Below are positions 9,280 to 18,409 of a stretch of 44,943 nt of DNA, piece by piece. The DNA lies in contig NZ_JAHLQH010000007.1 of assembly GCF_018918325.1 (NCBI RefSeq), positions 1 through 44,943 of the forward strand, written 5' to 3'. The notes below the pieces were generated by a model, which was not told the origin of the DNA, did not search any database, and saw nothing but the letters and a program-made list of their open reading frames with translations. Made by a program: the position numbers and the translations under genes. This DNA comes from Clostridium sp. MSJ-8. Lineage in GTDB: Bacteria > Bacillota > Clostridia > Clostridiales > Clostridiaceae. Every line of letters starts with the position of its first letter. Position 1 is the first letter of the stretch.

Positions 9280-11082
9280 CTATGCAGCATCGAATATTTG
9301 TATAAATTCTTCTCTATCTATTTTCTCTTTTTCTAATAAAGCTTGTGCTACTGCATGTAATTTATTAATATTATCTTTTAATAATTGTTCTGCCTTAGAG
9401 TAAGCTTCATCTATGAATCTTTTAACTTCCTTATCTATCTCAGCGCCAATCTCTTCACTAAAGTTACGTCCTCTTCCAAGATCTCTTCCAAGGAATACTT
9501 CATTTTGATCAGTTCCATAAGATATAGTACCTAATGTATCACTCATACCATATTCCATTACCATACTTCTAGCTATAGCACTAGCTCTATCTATATCATT
9601 CTTGGCACCTGTACTTATATCTCCTAATATAATTTGTTCAGCAACTCTTCCACCAAGCAATCCTACCATTTCATCTTTTAACTTAGATTTAGATGCATAA
9701 GATCTATCTTCTTCTGGAAGATTCATAGTATATCCACCAGCTCTACCTCTTGGGATTATAGAGATCTCATGAACTGGATCTGCATTTGGTAGTAAATTCA
9801 TTACAACTGCATGCCCTGCTTCATGATAAGCTGTTAATTTTCTTTCTTTTTCGCTTATTACCTTACTCTTCTTTTCAGGTCCTGCTATAACTCTTGTAAT
9901 AGCTTCTTCCATCTCTTGCATTGATATTTCTTTTTTGTTTCTTCTTACTGCAAGTAATGCAGCTTCATTAGCTAAATTTTCTAAATCTGCTCCACTAAAT
10001 CCAGGTGTTCTCTTTGCTAATACTTTTAAATCTACATCTTCTGTTAAAGGTTTCTTTCTAGTATGAACTTTTAATATCTCTTCTCTACCCTTAACATCAG
10101 GTGCACCTACCACTATCTGTCTATCAAATCTACCTGGTCTTAATAACGCAGGATCTAATATATCTGGCCTGTTAGTTGCAGCAATCATAATAATTCCTTC
10201 ATTAACTCCAAATCCATCCATTTCAACAAGTAATTGATTCAATGTCTGTTCTCTTTCATCATGACCACCACCAAGTCCAGCTCCTCTTTGTCTACCTACT
10301 GCATCTATTTCATCAATAAATACTATACATTGTCCGCTTTTCTTAGCTTCTTGGAACAAATCTCTAACTCTCGATGCACCTACACCAACAAACATTTCAA
10401 CAAAATCAGAACCAGATATACTAAAGAATGGTACTCCAGCTTCTCCAGATATAGCTTTAGCAAGTAAAGTTTTACCTGTTCCAGGAGGCCCTACTAATAA
10501 AACTCCTTTAGGGATTCTAGCCCCCATCTCTATATATTTAGATGGCGTCTTCAAGAAATCAACAATCTCCTCTAATTCTGCTTTTTCCTCATCAGCTCCA
10601 GCAACATCCTTAAATGTTACCTTTTGAGAATCAGGTGTAGTTAATTTTGCTTTGCTCTTACCAAAGTTCATGACACTCCTACCACTGCCACCACCTTGCG
10701 ATTGTTGAGTAAAAATAAATAAAAATACCAAAAATAAAATAATTAGTATTACTATAGGTATAATACTTAACCAAGCACTAGCATTAGAAGGTGCTGAATA
10801 TTGGATTGTTACATCATCCTTTGCATTATCAAACATCATGTCACTAACGACATCTGCTGGTACATAAGATGTAAATGATTTATCATCATTAGTAACACCC
10901 TCAATTATCATCTTATCCTCTTTAACTACAACTTTTTTTATTTCATCATCATTCCACATTTGTTGGAATTTACTATAAGGAATAACTTCTGACTTTCCAT
11001 CTGAAAGCCACATAGCAACTCCACTCAATACCATAACTAATATTAAAACTATATATATAGCAGTATTAGTTCCTTTTTTCAT
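9280..11082 (-). CDS. ftsH: ATP-dependent zinc metalloprotease FtsH
   Basis: 600 residues from the chosen start. A membrane-bound AAA+ protease that degrades misfolded membrane and regulatory proteins. Two membrane segments (about residues 7-26 and 104-125) flank an extracytoplasmic domain. Walker A GPPGTGKT is at 198-205, Walker B VFIDEID at 254-260, the AAA arginine-finger region RPGRFDR at 315-321, and the zinc site HEAGH at 420-424. The ATG at 11080-11082 follows AGAGGGGG with good spacing; the frame is open eight codons further up but no site supports that. It follows hpt in the conserved order tilS-hpt-ftsH. Confidence 0.97.
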   Translation of the reverse strand: MKKGTNTAIYIVLILVMVLSGVAMWLSDGKSEVIPYSKFQQMWNDDEIKKVVVKEDKMIIEGVTNDDKSFTSYVPADVVSDMMFDNAKDDVTIQYSAPSNASAWLSIIPIVILIILFLVFLFIFTQQSQGGGSGRSVMNFGKSKAKLTTPDSQKVTFKDVAGADEEKAELEEIVDFLKTPSKYIEMGARIPKGVLLVGPPGTGKTLLAKAISGEAGVPFFSISGSDFVEMFVGVGASRVRDLFQEAKKSGQCIVFIDEIDAVGRQRGAGLGGGHDEREQTLNQLLVEMDGFGVNEGIIMIAATNRPDILDPALLRPGRFDRQIVVGAPDVKGREEILKVHTRKKPLTEDVDLKVLAKRTPGFSGADLENLANEAALLAVRRNKKEISMQEMEEAITRVIAGPEKKSKVISEKERKLTAYHEAGHAVVMNLLPNADPVHEISIIPRGRAGGYTMNLPEEDRSYASKSKLKDEMVGLLGGRVAEQIILGDISTGAKNDIDRASAIARSMVMEYGMSDTLGTISYGTDQNEVFLGRDLGRGRNFSEEIGAEIDKEVKRFIDEAYSKAEQLLKDNINKLHAVAQALLEKEKIDREEFIQIFDAA

Positions 11083-11158
11083 TATACGGCCCCCTCTCTC
11101 TTGCATACTTTAAATTTTACCATACGTCTTTTTTTTATACAATGATTGTTGTAATTTA

Positions 11159-11695
11159 CTATTTCTCATATACTTCTCTTTTTAATATACCTATATAAGG
11201 TAAATTTCTGTATTTCTCATCATAATCCAAACCATATCCTACTAAGAATTCATTTGGCACTTCATATCCATAATACTTAACATCTACTTGTTCAACTCTT
11301 CTAGATGGTTTATTCAATAATGTTGCTATTTCTATGCTATTAGGATTTCTCTTATTTAGAATTTGTACTAAATGGCTTAATGTTATTCCACTATCAACTA
11401 TATCTTCAACTATAAGAACATTTCTACCTTCTATGTTAGTAATATCTTTTAATATTTGTACTTCTCCTGATGATTCAGTGCCATTACCATAACTTGAAAC
11501 AGACATAAAATCAATATTACAATGTATTGATATGTTTCTAACCAAGTCAGCAGCAAATATTGCTGAACCTTTTAATATAACTACAACAAGCAAATCTTTT
11601 CCAGCATAATCTTTACTTATTTTTTCTCCAATTTCTTTTACTTTTTCTCCTATTGCTTCTTCTGAATATAATACTCTTTCAATATCGTTTTTCAT
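11159..11695 (-). CDS. hpt: Hypoxanthine phosphoribosyltransferase
   Basis: 178 residues. It converts hypoxanthine (and usually guanine) with PRPP to IMP/GMP in purine salvage. The PRPP-binding motif VLIVEDIVDSGITL is at about residues 94-107, and the family blocks VVVILKGSAIFAADLVR and VGYGLDYDEKYRNLPYIG are present. AAAGGA lies before the ATG, and the start is only 1 base past the tilS stop, so translation is probably coupled to tilS. The tilS-hpt-ftsH order is conserved across Firmicutes. Confidence 0.96.
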   Translation of the reverse strand: MKNDIERVLYSEEAIGEKVKEIGEKISKDYAGKDLLVVVILKGSAIFAADLVRNISIHCNIDFMSVSSYGNGTESSGEVQILKDITNIEGRNVLIVEDIVDSGITLSHLVQILNKRNPNSIEIATLLNKPSRRVEQVDVKYYGYEVPNEFLVGYGLDYDEKYRNLPYIGILKREVYEK

Positions 11696-11696
11696 T

Positions 11697-13094
11697 TTAT
11701 AATTCCTTTCTGTATTCTATTTTTAAGATTCTTTTTGTCTTCTGCGTTATCTTAAACTTATCTGAAACTTTCACTCCTACAACCCAAGCTATATCATCAT
11801 CAATCTGAACTATAGGAATAGTATCTCTAATATCCTTAGGTATCTTCATGTCTATAAAAATATCTTTTAACTTTTTAGTTCCTTTTAAACCTATAGGATT
11901 AATTCTATCTCCTTGTTTTCTATATCTAACAACTATAGCATTAACTATTTTATCATAATCTAAATACTTTATTAAGTTATTTTGAAAATTATATTGTTCA
12001 TTATTATTATTATTCAATACATCAAAACTTATTATACCCTCAGCAAAATATAAAGTCTTTTTATCAATTTCTTCTTTTTTTATTAATATACTGTCCTTCT
12101 CAATATTGTTTTCGTCAACTCTTTTAGCGACCTTTAAATCTCCATATATATTAGTAACAACAATGTTTTTTGGCAAATCTATCTTCTTACCAGTTGACCC
12201 TTCTGCTAATTCAACTACTTGATTAACATGTATAGATTCTATATCATATTTATCTCCAGTAAGTTCCTTTATCACTTTTCTTATAACTCTCTTATATAAT
12301 GACTTATGAAGTTTAAATACTTCTTCAGTTATAATATAATAATCATTTTCCTTTCTACAGAACTCCTTAAAACATTTATCCACTTGTTCTTGAATATACT
12401 CACTATCTTCTTGCAATAAGATACTCATTCTATTTATAGCCTCTACTATTTCTGCATTAAAGTTCTCTCTTATATAAGGTAATATGTCTAATCTTATTTT
12501 ATTTCTATTATATATTCTTTCATAATTAGTTTTATCTATTCTAGGCTTAAGATTATTAATTGTACAATATTCTTCTATTTCCTCTCTCTTCATAAATAAT
12601 ATCGGTCTTATATATATACCTTCTCTTTTTACAGGTATTCCACCTAAACCTTCCAAGCCTGTTCCTCTCATTATTCTCATTAATATAGTTTCCGCTTGAT
12701 CATTAGCATTATGTGCTGTTGCTACCTTATTAAATTGTTTTTTATTCATGATTTCCTTAAAGAAATTATATCTAATTTCTCTACCTCCCGTTTCGGAGGA
12801 TAATCCATTATCAGCACAATACTTGTTAACATCTATTCTTTTACTATAAAACTCTATCCCTAACCTCTTACATTCTTCACCACAGAATCTCTCATCTTCA
12901 TCAGCTTCTACTCCTCGTATCATATGATTAATATGTGCTGCTACCAATTTAATTTTCAATTCATCTTTTACACTATTTAATAAATGAAGCAAACACATTG
13001 AATCTGGCCCTCCAGATAAAGCTATTACAATTCCATCTCCAGAACTTATAAGATTATTTTTATATATAAAATCTAAAAATCTTTTCTTTAACAT
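11697..13094 (-). CDS. tilS: tRNA(Ile)-lysidine synthetase
   Basis: About 465 residues. It modifies the wobble C of tRNA-Ile(CAT) to lysidine, changing its codon and amino-acid specificity. The PP-loop SGGPDS is at residues 27-32, followed by AAHINHMIRG and TAHNANDQAETILMRIMRGTGL, and the C-terminal TilS domain ends with RYRKQGDRINPIGLKGTKKLKDIFID. I chose the ATG at 13092-13094, preceded by GAAGGAAG; the upstream ATG has no ribosome site. Note that the window's own CAT-anticodon tRNAs are Met types, not its substrate. Confidence 0.95.
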   Translation of the reverse strand: MLKKRFLDFIYKNNLISSGDGIVIALSGGPDSMCLLHLLNSVKDELKIKLVAAHINHMIRGVEADEDERFCGEECKRLGIEFYSKRIDVNKYCADNGLSSETGGREIRYNFFKEIMNKKQFNKVATAHNANDQAETILMRIMRGTGLEGLGGIPVKREGIYIRPILFMKREEIEEYCTINNLKPRIDKTNYERIYNRNKIRLDILPYIRENFNAEIVEAINRMSILLQEDSEYIQEQVDKCFKEFCRKENDYYIITEEVFKLHKSLYKRVIRKVIKELTGDKYDIESIHVNQVVELAEGSTGKKIDLPKNIVVTNIYGDLKVAKRVDENNIEKDSILIKKEEIDKKTLYFAEGIISFDVLNNNNNEQYNFQNNLIKYLDYDKIVNAIVVRYRKQGDRINPIGLKGTKKLKDIFIDMKIPKDIRDTIPIVQIDDDIAWVVGVKVSDKFKITQKTKRILKIEYRKEL

Positions 13095-13155
13095 ATCATT
13101 ATTTCTTCCTTCTATTTTTAGTATCATAAATTATATTGTACATTTCTTAATTATA

Positions 13156-13200
13156 AAATTAAAGGGCTTTTAAAACTATTTAGTTTTAACGCCCTATTTT
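13156..13200 (-). terminator. Rho-independent terminator of spoIIE
   Basis: On the minus strand GGGCGTTAAAACT pairs with AGTTTTAAAAGCCC (small bulge) and leads into TTTAATTTT. It lies between the spoIIE stop and tilS. Confidence 0.8.
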
Positions 13201-15588
13201 TTAATATAACATAGATACTTTAGAAACAACAACTGTCATATCATCTCGTGATATATTTCCACTTAATTCTTTTGCAGTTTTTAGTATATCTTCAGCTAAT
13301 TTTTTAGGGTCCTTAGTTGAATTTAACAAATAATTTTCAATCCAAGAACTGCTTCCAAAAATTTTTTTACTAACGTCTAATATTCCATCACTAATATTAA
13401 TTATCAAATCATCACTTTTCAATTTCACCTTCACAGGATCTGCTTCAAATTCATCAACCACACCAAATGGTGGCATACTTGATGATATTACCTTAACTTG
13501 TTTTCCTCTCTTAATAAAAGTAGGTGCTGCGCCAACTTTTATAAATTCACATCCACCAGTATATAAATTTAACAAACTTAAATCTAATGTAGAATATCTT
13601 TCAGTTTCCTCTAAATGCATGTTCATTATTGAATTAACCATATTTACAGAAGTTTCACAGTCAAATCCTGATTCAAAAAATCTCTCTATTATCTCAACTG
13701 TCATTCCACTTTCTAAACTAGCAATTCGTCCTGTTCCCATTCCATCACTTATTACAACCATATAGTTGCCATCTTTCGTTTTCCCAAAACTATAAGTATC
13801 TCCCATATACTCTTCTCCATCCTTTGCAGAAACAGCACCATAGGATATTACCTTATATTTAGGCATTTCTTTAAGCACTAATATATTTATATTATTTTCT
13901 ACATCATATCTACATGATTCTGATGATATACACATAGGAATAGCTATCACATTATTTATTAATTCTATTATATCTTTATCAGGAACAGAATCTTTTACAT
14001 TATGTTTAAATGTAATCTTTACAACTACTCTACCATTAGAATCTCTATAACAAAAAATACTCTTATACTTTATTGACTTTCTGTCAAATGCTTTTCTAAT
14101 TATTCTTTCAAAATCACCACATATCATTAATTCTCGTTTAAAGTCATCTAACATTTTATCTATAGATAATGATATTTTCTCTATATGTTCTGATAACAAA
14201 AGTCTCCCTGTATCTAATGCTTTCTTCTTTATATCGTCTCTTATATCATTATTAATAAGATTGTCTGCATTTCTAATAAGTTCTATCTTCTGCAAACAAT
14301 TCTTCTCAAGATGTCTAGGAAATCCACTTTTTCCGCTCTTACTATTTTCTATTACTACCTCAAATGCTTTATAGGTATCATCAAAATTTTTTTTCCAACA
14401 ATAATCAGATCTATCACACCTACTACATACTCTATCGCCTAAATTCTCTATTAGCAATTCGTTTTTTGATAAGTCATTTATATTGTTACTATTACTCATA
14501 CTATGCAATACATTCGCTATAGTAATAAGTGAAACTCCCAATCCCTTAACTTTATCTGAAAATTCTTCTTTTAACTCGTTTATCTCAAATTGACTTAATT
14601 TCACACGTTTCTTATCCATACTAACTTCAACTTCTATGGCTTCAAACACTCTTTTAGGTATAAGCCAAAAAATAATTATAGATATTACTGCTTCTATAAT
14701 TGCTACTTTATTAAAATCATCAATATATATGTGTGATGATAAATACACTATAAGATAACTTATGCATATACATGTCTTGCCTAATTCTTTGAATATTCCA
14801 GATACTAATCCCAATATAGAAAAGATACCTATACTAGTAAATATATCATTATTACACCCACCTAATATCAATCCTATTATGCTACCAATTAATGTTCCAT
14901 ATAGGGTTCCTCCAGTATAAGCAAATATAATAACCATTGCATTTGCCAATATAAGTCTTATCGATATTCCATATATTGCAATTTCACCTATTCCACATAC
15001 CATCATGCACATTATTATTCCAACACTCATCAATTCTTCCGTTGACAATAAATATCCATCATTGAATTCTTTTATAGCATCATACACGTATCTAGCAATA
15101 TAATACGTTGGTATGATTATAAGCCCATTTACTATTGCCAATACCCCACTTATTCTTATTGTATAATGTTGATATATCATCTCATATAGAAAATATCCAA
15201 CAATAACAATTGCAAAATAAATGTATTCCTTATTAAGTTTTTTACTTCTACAAAAAATAAGATTGTATAAAAGCAATAATGTTGTAATTAGTAGTGCTAA
15301 ATACTGTTCTTCTATATGACTCCATATTGATATATATCCTATCTGTACTCCTAAATAACTTAAAAAAGCCAATTCTTTATTCCACTTCAGCAAAATAGCC
15401 ATAAACATAGCTATTCCTAAAGGAGCAATCCCACGACTTTCTGTAATATCTAGATAGATAACAACTCTGCTAATTAAAAAGCTACTAATTAGCACTAAAC
15501 ATATCATTGCGATTTTCTTCTTTAGATTTAATTCTTCTATCCCTTGTTTATTTTTTTGATCAACAACTGCATTTAAATGATATTGCAT
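13201..15588 (-). CDS. spoIIE: Stage II sporulation protein E, membrane PP2C phosphatase
   Basis: 795 residues. It dephosphorylates SpoIIAA to activate sigma-F in the forespore and also acts at the polar septum. Residues about 25-320 hold roughly ten membrane helices, the middle has a cysteine cluster (CSRCDRSDYCWKK), and the C-terminal third is a PP2C domain with the metal-binding Asp motifs VISDGMGTGRIASLESG and INISDGILDV. GGAGG precedes the ATG by 6-7 bases. It stands as its own unit between the tRNA terminator and tilS, with a Spo0A/sigma-A-type promoter upstream (15620-15716). Confidence 0.97.
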   Translation of the reverse strand: MQYHLNAVVDQKNKQGIEELNLKKKIAMICLVLISSFLISRVVIYLDITESRGIAPLGIAMFMAILLKWNKELAFLSYLGVQIGYISIWSHIEEQYLALLITTLLLLYNLIFCRSKKLNKEYIYFAIVIVGYFLYEMIYQHYTIRISGVLAIVNGLIIIPTYYIARYVYDAIKEFNDGYLLSTEELMSVGIIMCMMVCGIGEIAIYGISIRLILANAMVIIFAYTGGTLYGTLIGSIIGLILGGCNNDIFTSIGIFSILGLVSGIFKELGKTCICISYLIVYLSSHIYIDDFNKVAIIEAVISIIIFWLIPKRVFEAIEVEVSMDKKRVKLSQFEINELKEEFSDKVKGLGVSLITIANVLHSMSNSNNINDLSKNELLIENLGDRVCSRCDRSDYCWKKNFDDTYKAFEVVIENSKSGKSGFPRHLEKNCLQKIELIRNADNLINNDIRDDIKKKALDTGRLLLSEHIEKISLSIDKMLDDFKRELMICGDFERIIRKAFDRKSIKYKSIFCYRDSNGRVVVKITFKHNVKDSVPDKDIIELINNVIAIPMCISSESCRYDVENNINILVLKEMPKYKVISYGAVSAKDGEEYMGDTYSFGKTKDGNYMVVISDGMGTGRIASLESGMTVEIIERFFESGFDCETSVNMVNSIMNMHLEETERYSTLDLSLLNLYTGGCEFIKVGAAPTFIKRGKQVKVISSSMPPFGVVDEFEADPVKVKLKSDDLIINISDGILDVSKKIFGSSSWIENYLLNSTKDPKKLAEDILKTAKELSGNISRDDMTVVVSKVSMLY

Positions 15589-15619
15589 ATAATCCTCCTA
15601 TATCACTAATATCAACTAA

Positions 15620-15652
15620 ATTATAGCATTGTAAATATGCAATTATTGTCAT
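15620..15652 (-). promoter_or_regulatory. spoIIE promoter with 21-bp spacing (Spo0A-activated sigma-A type)
   Basis: On the minus strand TATAAT (15620-15625) and ATGACA (15647-15652, one mismatch to TTGACA) are 21 bases apart. The wide 21-22-bp spacing is the known peculiarity of Spo0A-dependent sigma-A promoters of spoIIE and spoIIG in Bacillus. Confidence 0.7.
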
Positions 15653-15676
15653 TTAAAGTTCTTTTTAATTTAAATC

Positions 15677-15716
15677 GTAAGACAAATACCCCTCTTTTAT
15701 TTTATTGTATGACAAG
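15677..15716 (-). promoter_or_regulatory. Two candidate Spo0A boxes upstream of spoIIE
   Basis: Plus-strand GTAAGACAAA (15677-15686) and GTATGACAAG (15707-15716), i.e. TTTGTCTTAC and CTTGTCATAC on the coding strand, resemble the 0A-box core TTGTC and are spaced exactly 30 bases (three helical turns) apart. They lie just upstream of the 21-bp-spaced promoter. Confidence 0.5.
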
Positions 15717-15723
15717 AATCAAA

Positions 15724-15756
15724 AAAAAGAGTTGTAATACAATTACAACTCTTTTG
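15724..15756 (-). terminator. Terminator of the tRNA operon
   Basis: AAAAGAGTTGTAAT and ATTACAACTCTTTT form a 14-bp perfect stem with a three-base loop; on the minus strand it is followed by a run of Ts. Its first bases overlap the CCA end of the last tRNA-Leu gene, leaving no spare sequence between gene and terminator. Confidence 0.9.
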
Positions 15757-15844
15757 GTGCCGAAGACCGGAATCGAACCGGTACGGTGTTTAACCACCGC
15801 AGGATTTTAAGTCCTGTGCGTCTGCCAGTTCCGCCACTTCGGCA
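15755..15844 (-). tRNA. tRNA-Leu (TAA), third in transcription order
   Basis: 90 bases including an encoded CCA. 5' TGCCGAA pairs with 3' TTCGGCA, there is a long variable arm (type II tRNA), a T-loop GGTTCGATTCC, and the anticodon loop CTTAAAA gives TAA. The sequence looks identical to the two other Leu genes of the array. Confidence 0.96.
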
Positions 15845-15848
15845 CGTA

Positions 15849-15925
15849 TGGTAGCGGAAATAGGACTTGAACCTACGACACTTCGGGTATGAACCGAATG
15901 CTCTAGCCAGCTGAGCTATTCCGCC
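15849..15925 (-). tRNA. tRNA-Met (CAT), elongator
   Basis: 77 bases with encoded CCA: GGCGGAATAGCTCAGCTGG start, anticodon loop TTCATAC, TTCAAGTCC T-arm. It resembles Bacillus elongator tRNA-Met rather than initiator (no C1-A72 mismatch, no three G-C pairs in the anticodon stem) or tRNA-Ile(CAT). Confidence 0.92.
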
Positions 15926-15932
15926 TTATTTA

Positions 15933-16008
<76 letters not shown>

Positions 16009-16029
16009 TTATTATCTTATTATAAAATA

Positions 16030-16119
16030 TGGTGCCGAAGACCGGAATCGAACCGGTACGGTGTTTAACCACCGCAGGATTTTAAGTCCTGTGCGTCTGC
16101 CAGTTCCGCCACTTCGGCA
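16030..16119 (-). tRNA. tRNA-Leu (TAA), second in transcription order
   Basis: Same sequence as the other two Leu(TAA) genes: acceptor TGCCGAA/TTCGGCA, long variable arm, encoded CCA. Confidence 0.96.
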
Positions 16120-16123
16120 CACA

Positions 16124-16200
16124 TGGTAGCGGAAATAGGACTTGAACCTACGACACTTCGGGTATGAACCGAATGCTCTAGCCAGCTGAGCTATTCCGCC
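16124..16200 (-). tRNA. tRNA-Met (CAT), elongator, second copy
   Basis: Same sequence as the copy at 15849-15925, including CCA and the TTCATAC anticodon loop. Confidence 0.92.
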
Positions 16201-16206
16201 TTATTA

Positions 16207-16282
<76 letters not shown>

Positions 16283-16305
16283 TTATTATCTTATTAAAAA
16301 AAATA

Positions 16306-16395
16306 TGGTGCCGAAGACCGGAATCGAACCGGTACGGTGTTTAACCACCGCAGGATTTTAAGTCCTGTGCGTCTGCCAGTTCCGCCACTTCGGCA
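16306..16395 (-). tRNA. tRNA-Leu (TAA), first in transcription order
   Basis: First gene after the array promoter; identical in sequence to the other Leu(TAA) copies, with encoded CCA. Confidence 0.96.
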
Positions 16396-16433
16396 CACCC
16401 TATAAAACTCGTCACCTCTCAGCGACAAAATTA

Positions 16434-16462
16434 ATTATATAGCATGATTAATTTACTGTCAA
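16434..16462 (-). promoter_or_regulatory. Perfect-consensus sigma-A promoter of the tRNA array
   Basis: On the minus strand TTGACA (16457-16462) and TATAAT (16434-16439) are exactly 17 bases apart, an ideal strong promoter, ending about 40 bases before the first tRNA-Leu. An A/T-rich tract lies directly upstream and could act as an UP element. Confidence 0.9.
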
Positions 16463-16562
16463 CAACTTTTTTTAATTTTTTTTATTATTGCCTTTTCATT
16501 TTCTATAATGCCTATATTCTAGTAGTTATATACTGCTTTAAAGCCCTATAATTTCCTGTAGA

Positions 16563-16594
16563 AAAAAATAGTAGCCTCATATAAGACTACTATT
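16563..16594 (-). terminator. Rho-independent terminator of the S1-domain gene
   Basis: On the minus strand AATAGTAGTC and GGCTACTATT pair (G-T wobble allowed) around TTATATGA and are followed by a T-run. Confidence 0.85.
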
Positions 16595-16598
16595 AATT

Positions 16599-17003
16599 CT
16601 ATGCTCTATTCTTACTATTTCTAGCTTTGAATTCTTGATGTTTCTTTACATCTTGCATCTTTTCTTCACTATCTTTTAAAAACTTTGATATTTTATCTTC
16701 AAAATTAACAGATGAAGCAGATTTCTTTTCAGAACCCCAATCAAATTCTGCTGGTTTTGCTGATTTCTTTTGAACATTAGCTTGCTTAATAGATAAGCTA
16801 ATTTTACCATTATCATCTATAGATATAACCTTTACTTTAACTTTGTCATTTTCACTTAAGTGCTCTCTTATATCTTTTACAAATGAATCTGCCACTTCTG
16901 ATATGTGTACTAATCCTGTCTTTCCTTCTACTTCCACAAATGCTCCAAAATTTGTGATGTTAACTACTGTTCCTTCTAATATGTTTCCTGCCGCCAAGGT
17001 CAT
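16599..17003 (-). CDS. yabR: S1-domain RNA-binding protein (YabR/GSP13 type)
   Basis: 134 residues. Residues 5-75 form an S1 RNA-binding domain (GNILEGTVVNITNFGAFVEV, GKTGLVHISEVADSFVKD, KVKVISIDDNGKISLSIKQA). The rest is a charged, probably disordered tail rich in Lys. It is the YabR-like protein found after divIC in Firmicutes and probably binds ribosomal RNA or mRNA; its precise role is not settled. A good GGAGG lies 12 bases before the ATG. It is separated from the upstream divIC-like gene by about 60 bases and has its own terminator. Confidence 0.9.
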   Translation of the reverse strand: MTLAAGNILEGTVVNITNFGAFVEVEGKTGLVHISEVADSFVKDIREHLSENDKVKVKVISIDDNGKISLSIKQANVQKKSAKPAEFDWGSEKKSASSVNFEDKISKFLKDSEEKMQDVKKHQEFKARNSKNRA

Positions 17004-17066
17004 GTTTAAACGACTCCTCCTTAAATATATATATATTATTTGTTATTAAAATTATAACCTTAATTC

Positions 17067-17351
17067 TTATGAATTTGAATCATTTTTTTTATTAAGAACA
17101 GACCATTCACCTGGTTTTATCATATTAAGTTTCTCTCTTGCTAATTTTTCTATATATTCACCAGTTGCAATCATATTTTTCTGCTCTTTATATCGTTGAT
17201 TTTCTTGTTTTATCTCTTCAAGTTGTTCTTTTCTTTGCTTTTGTTCTTTTTCAATTCTATTTATAGCTCGCTCTTGACGAATAAAGCCAATAATAAAAAT
17301 CATAGACAGTACTAAGATTATTAAATTCTTAAGTTTAACCCTTCTCTTCAT
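17067..17351 (-). CDS. divIC: FtsB/DivIC-type septum formation initiator
   Basis: About 94 residues from the chosen ATG, which follows GAGGTG; the frame is open 18 codons further upstream without a site. One membrane helix (about residues 9-26, NLIILVLSMIFIIGFI) is followed by a coiled coil rich in K/E/Q (INRIEKEQKQRKEQLEEIKQ) and the family ending YIEKLAREKLNMIKPGEW. This is the bitopic DivIC/FtsB architecture that forms the FtsL-DivIB-DivIC division complex. Its place between yabQ and yabR is as in Bacillus, which supports the name. Confidence 0.9.
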   Translation of the reverse strand: MKRRVKLKNLIILVLSMIFIIGFIRQERAINRIEKEQKQRKEQLEEIKQENQRYKEQKNMIATGEYIEKLAREKLNMIKPGEWSVLNKKNDSNS

Positions 17352-17437
17352 CCATAGCACCTCATATTCTATATTCATATTCTCATAAATACATTTTAAA
17401 CACAATAGGTATTTTATTCAAGTAGTTTTTTAATTAG

Positions 17438-17827
17438 TTATTTTTTTATTTTCAACTTATTCATAATTATCCTCATAGGATACATTAACCATTTAGACAA
17501 TACTCTTAAGCTAAATCCTAATCCATTAAAAAATTTCATTTCAACCTTAATTAACTTAGGACTTATAAAAAATAAATATATACTAACGCTAATACCAATT
17601 AAAATATAAATATAAAATCCTAAAAATGCATAATTAGTATATAACAAAAAGAGAAAGATACTTATAGCTGCCAAAATAGAAAACAATATATCTTCTATTG
17701 CACTTATTAACTTCGGTACTTTATTTCCTCTGATAATTCTATATAAATCAAACATAGCCCCCAACAATATCCCTGCTAAAACAGCATATAAAATAATATC
17801 TAGCTGAACTTTTAATTCTAATGGCAT
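17438..17827 (-). CDS. yabQ: Spore cortex biosynthesis protein YabQ
   Basis: 129 residues with about four hydrophobic helices and the family marks LDIILYAVLAGILLGAMFDLYRI near the start and a basic C-terminus. YabQ is a sporulation-specific membrane protein of the mother cell needed for cortex formation in Bacillus. AGGTG lies 8 bases before the ATG. It follows yabP by 11 bases; the pair is presumably sigma-E controlled as in Bacillus, though I could not find a convincing promoter. Confidence 0.92.
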   Translation of the reverse strand: MPLELKVQLDIILYAVLAGILLGAMFDLYRIIRGNKVPKLISAIEDILFSILAAISIFLFLLYTNYAFLGFYIYILIGISVSIYLFFISPKLIKVEMKFFNGLGFSLRVLSKWLMYPMRIIMNKLKIKK

Positions 17828-17838
17828 ACTCAGTTCAC

Positions 17839-18111
17839 CTATCTAAATAATTTATTGAAGAAATTTTCTTTATTTTTTATAACTTCTTTGTCATTATATA
17901 TCATACTATTTATATTGCCATCTATTATAACATCACCATTTTGAACGTCTAATTTATTAATCTTAAGTTTGCTACCTTTAATATCTAAATTTCCTTCTAT
18001 TGTAATAAGTGATATCTTTTCATCATTATATGTCAGTACTTCTTGAACGCCTGTCAGAACTATCTTTTTTCTATTTTCTAATGTTAAATTACATTTTTTT
18101 ATCTGTTCCAT
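17839..18111 (-). CDS. yabP: Sporulation protein YabP
   Basis: 90 residues of the YabP/YqfC family: TLENRKKIVLTGVQEVLTYN, then ISLITIEGNLDIKGSKLKI and the Asp/Gly-rich DVQNGDVIIDGNI. It is required for spore coat or cortex assembly in the mother cell. The ATG follows AGAGG; a 13-bp hairpin (18123-18155) ends just before that ribosome site. Co-transcribed with yabQ 11 bases downstream. Confidence 0.92.
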   Translation of the reverse strand: MEQIKKCNLTLENRKKIVLTGVQEVLTYNDEKISLITIEGNLDIKGSKLKINKLDVQNGDVIIDGNINSMIYNDKEVIKNKENFFNKLFR

Positions 18112-18122
18112 AAGTCAAACCT

Positions 18123-18155
18123 CTTTCATAATATCTCTTTAAGATATTATGAAAG
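18123..18155 (-). repeat. 13-bp inverted repeat just upstream of the yabP ribosome site
   Basis: CTTTCATAATATC (18123-18135) and GATATTATGAAAG (18143-18155) are perfect arms with a seven-base loop. There is no T-run after it on the yabP strand, so it is not a normal terminator; it abuts the AGAGG site and may alter yabP translation or stabilise the end of the rqcP message. Confidence 0.6.
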
Positions 18156-18166
18156 AATACTTATGG

Positions 18167-18409
18167 TTATTCTATTATTGTATACATTTCTTTTGCATCT
18201 TCTTTTCTAACATGTTCAGCTATATTTATTATCTTAGCTTTTATTGTCTTACTTGCAAAAGCTATTTCGATTATATCATTTTCTTTAACCTCTGTAGATG
18301 CTTTAGCTACTTTCCCATTTATTGTAACTCTACCATTTTCACAAGCCTCTTTGGCTACTGTTCTTCTTTTTATTATTCTTGATACTTTTAAATATTTATC
18401 TAATCTCAA
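18167..18409 (-). CDS. rqcP: S4-domain RNA-binding protein RqcP (YabO/Hsp15 type)
   Basis: 80 residues from a TTG start at 18407-18409, chosen because GGAGAG lies 6 bases upstream and because the family begins M-RLDKYLK; the earlier in-frame TTG is before this site. The whole protein is one S4 domain (RLDKYLKVSRIIKRRTVAKEA, GRVTINGKVAKASTEVKENDII). In Bacillus, RqcP works with RqcH on stalled 60S-equivalent subunits to elongate C-terminal alanine tails in ribosome quality control. Neighbours hup and yabP match the Bacillus order. Confidence 0.92.
   Translation of the reverse strand: MRLDKYLKVSRIIKRRTVAKEACENGRVTINGKVAKASTEVKENDIIEIAFASKTIKAKIINIAEHVRKEDAKEMYTIIE

Noticed and set aside
15849..15925. 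Reading the CAT tRNA as tRNA-Ile (lysidine) instead of Met
   Set aside because: The sequence follows the Bacillus elongator tRNA-Met closely, and the initiator is clearly the other CAT gene; the Ile alternative is less likely though not excluded.
18130..18166. Sigma-E promoter for yabP (CATAATAT as -10)
   Set aside because: The -35 match is poor and the -10 candidate lies inside the hairpin; no clear call.
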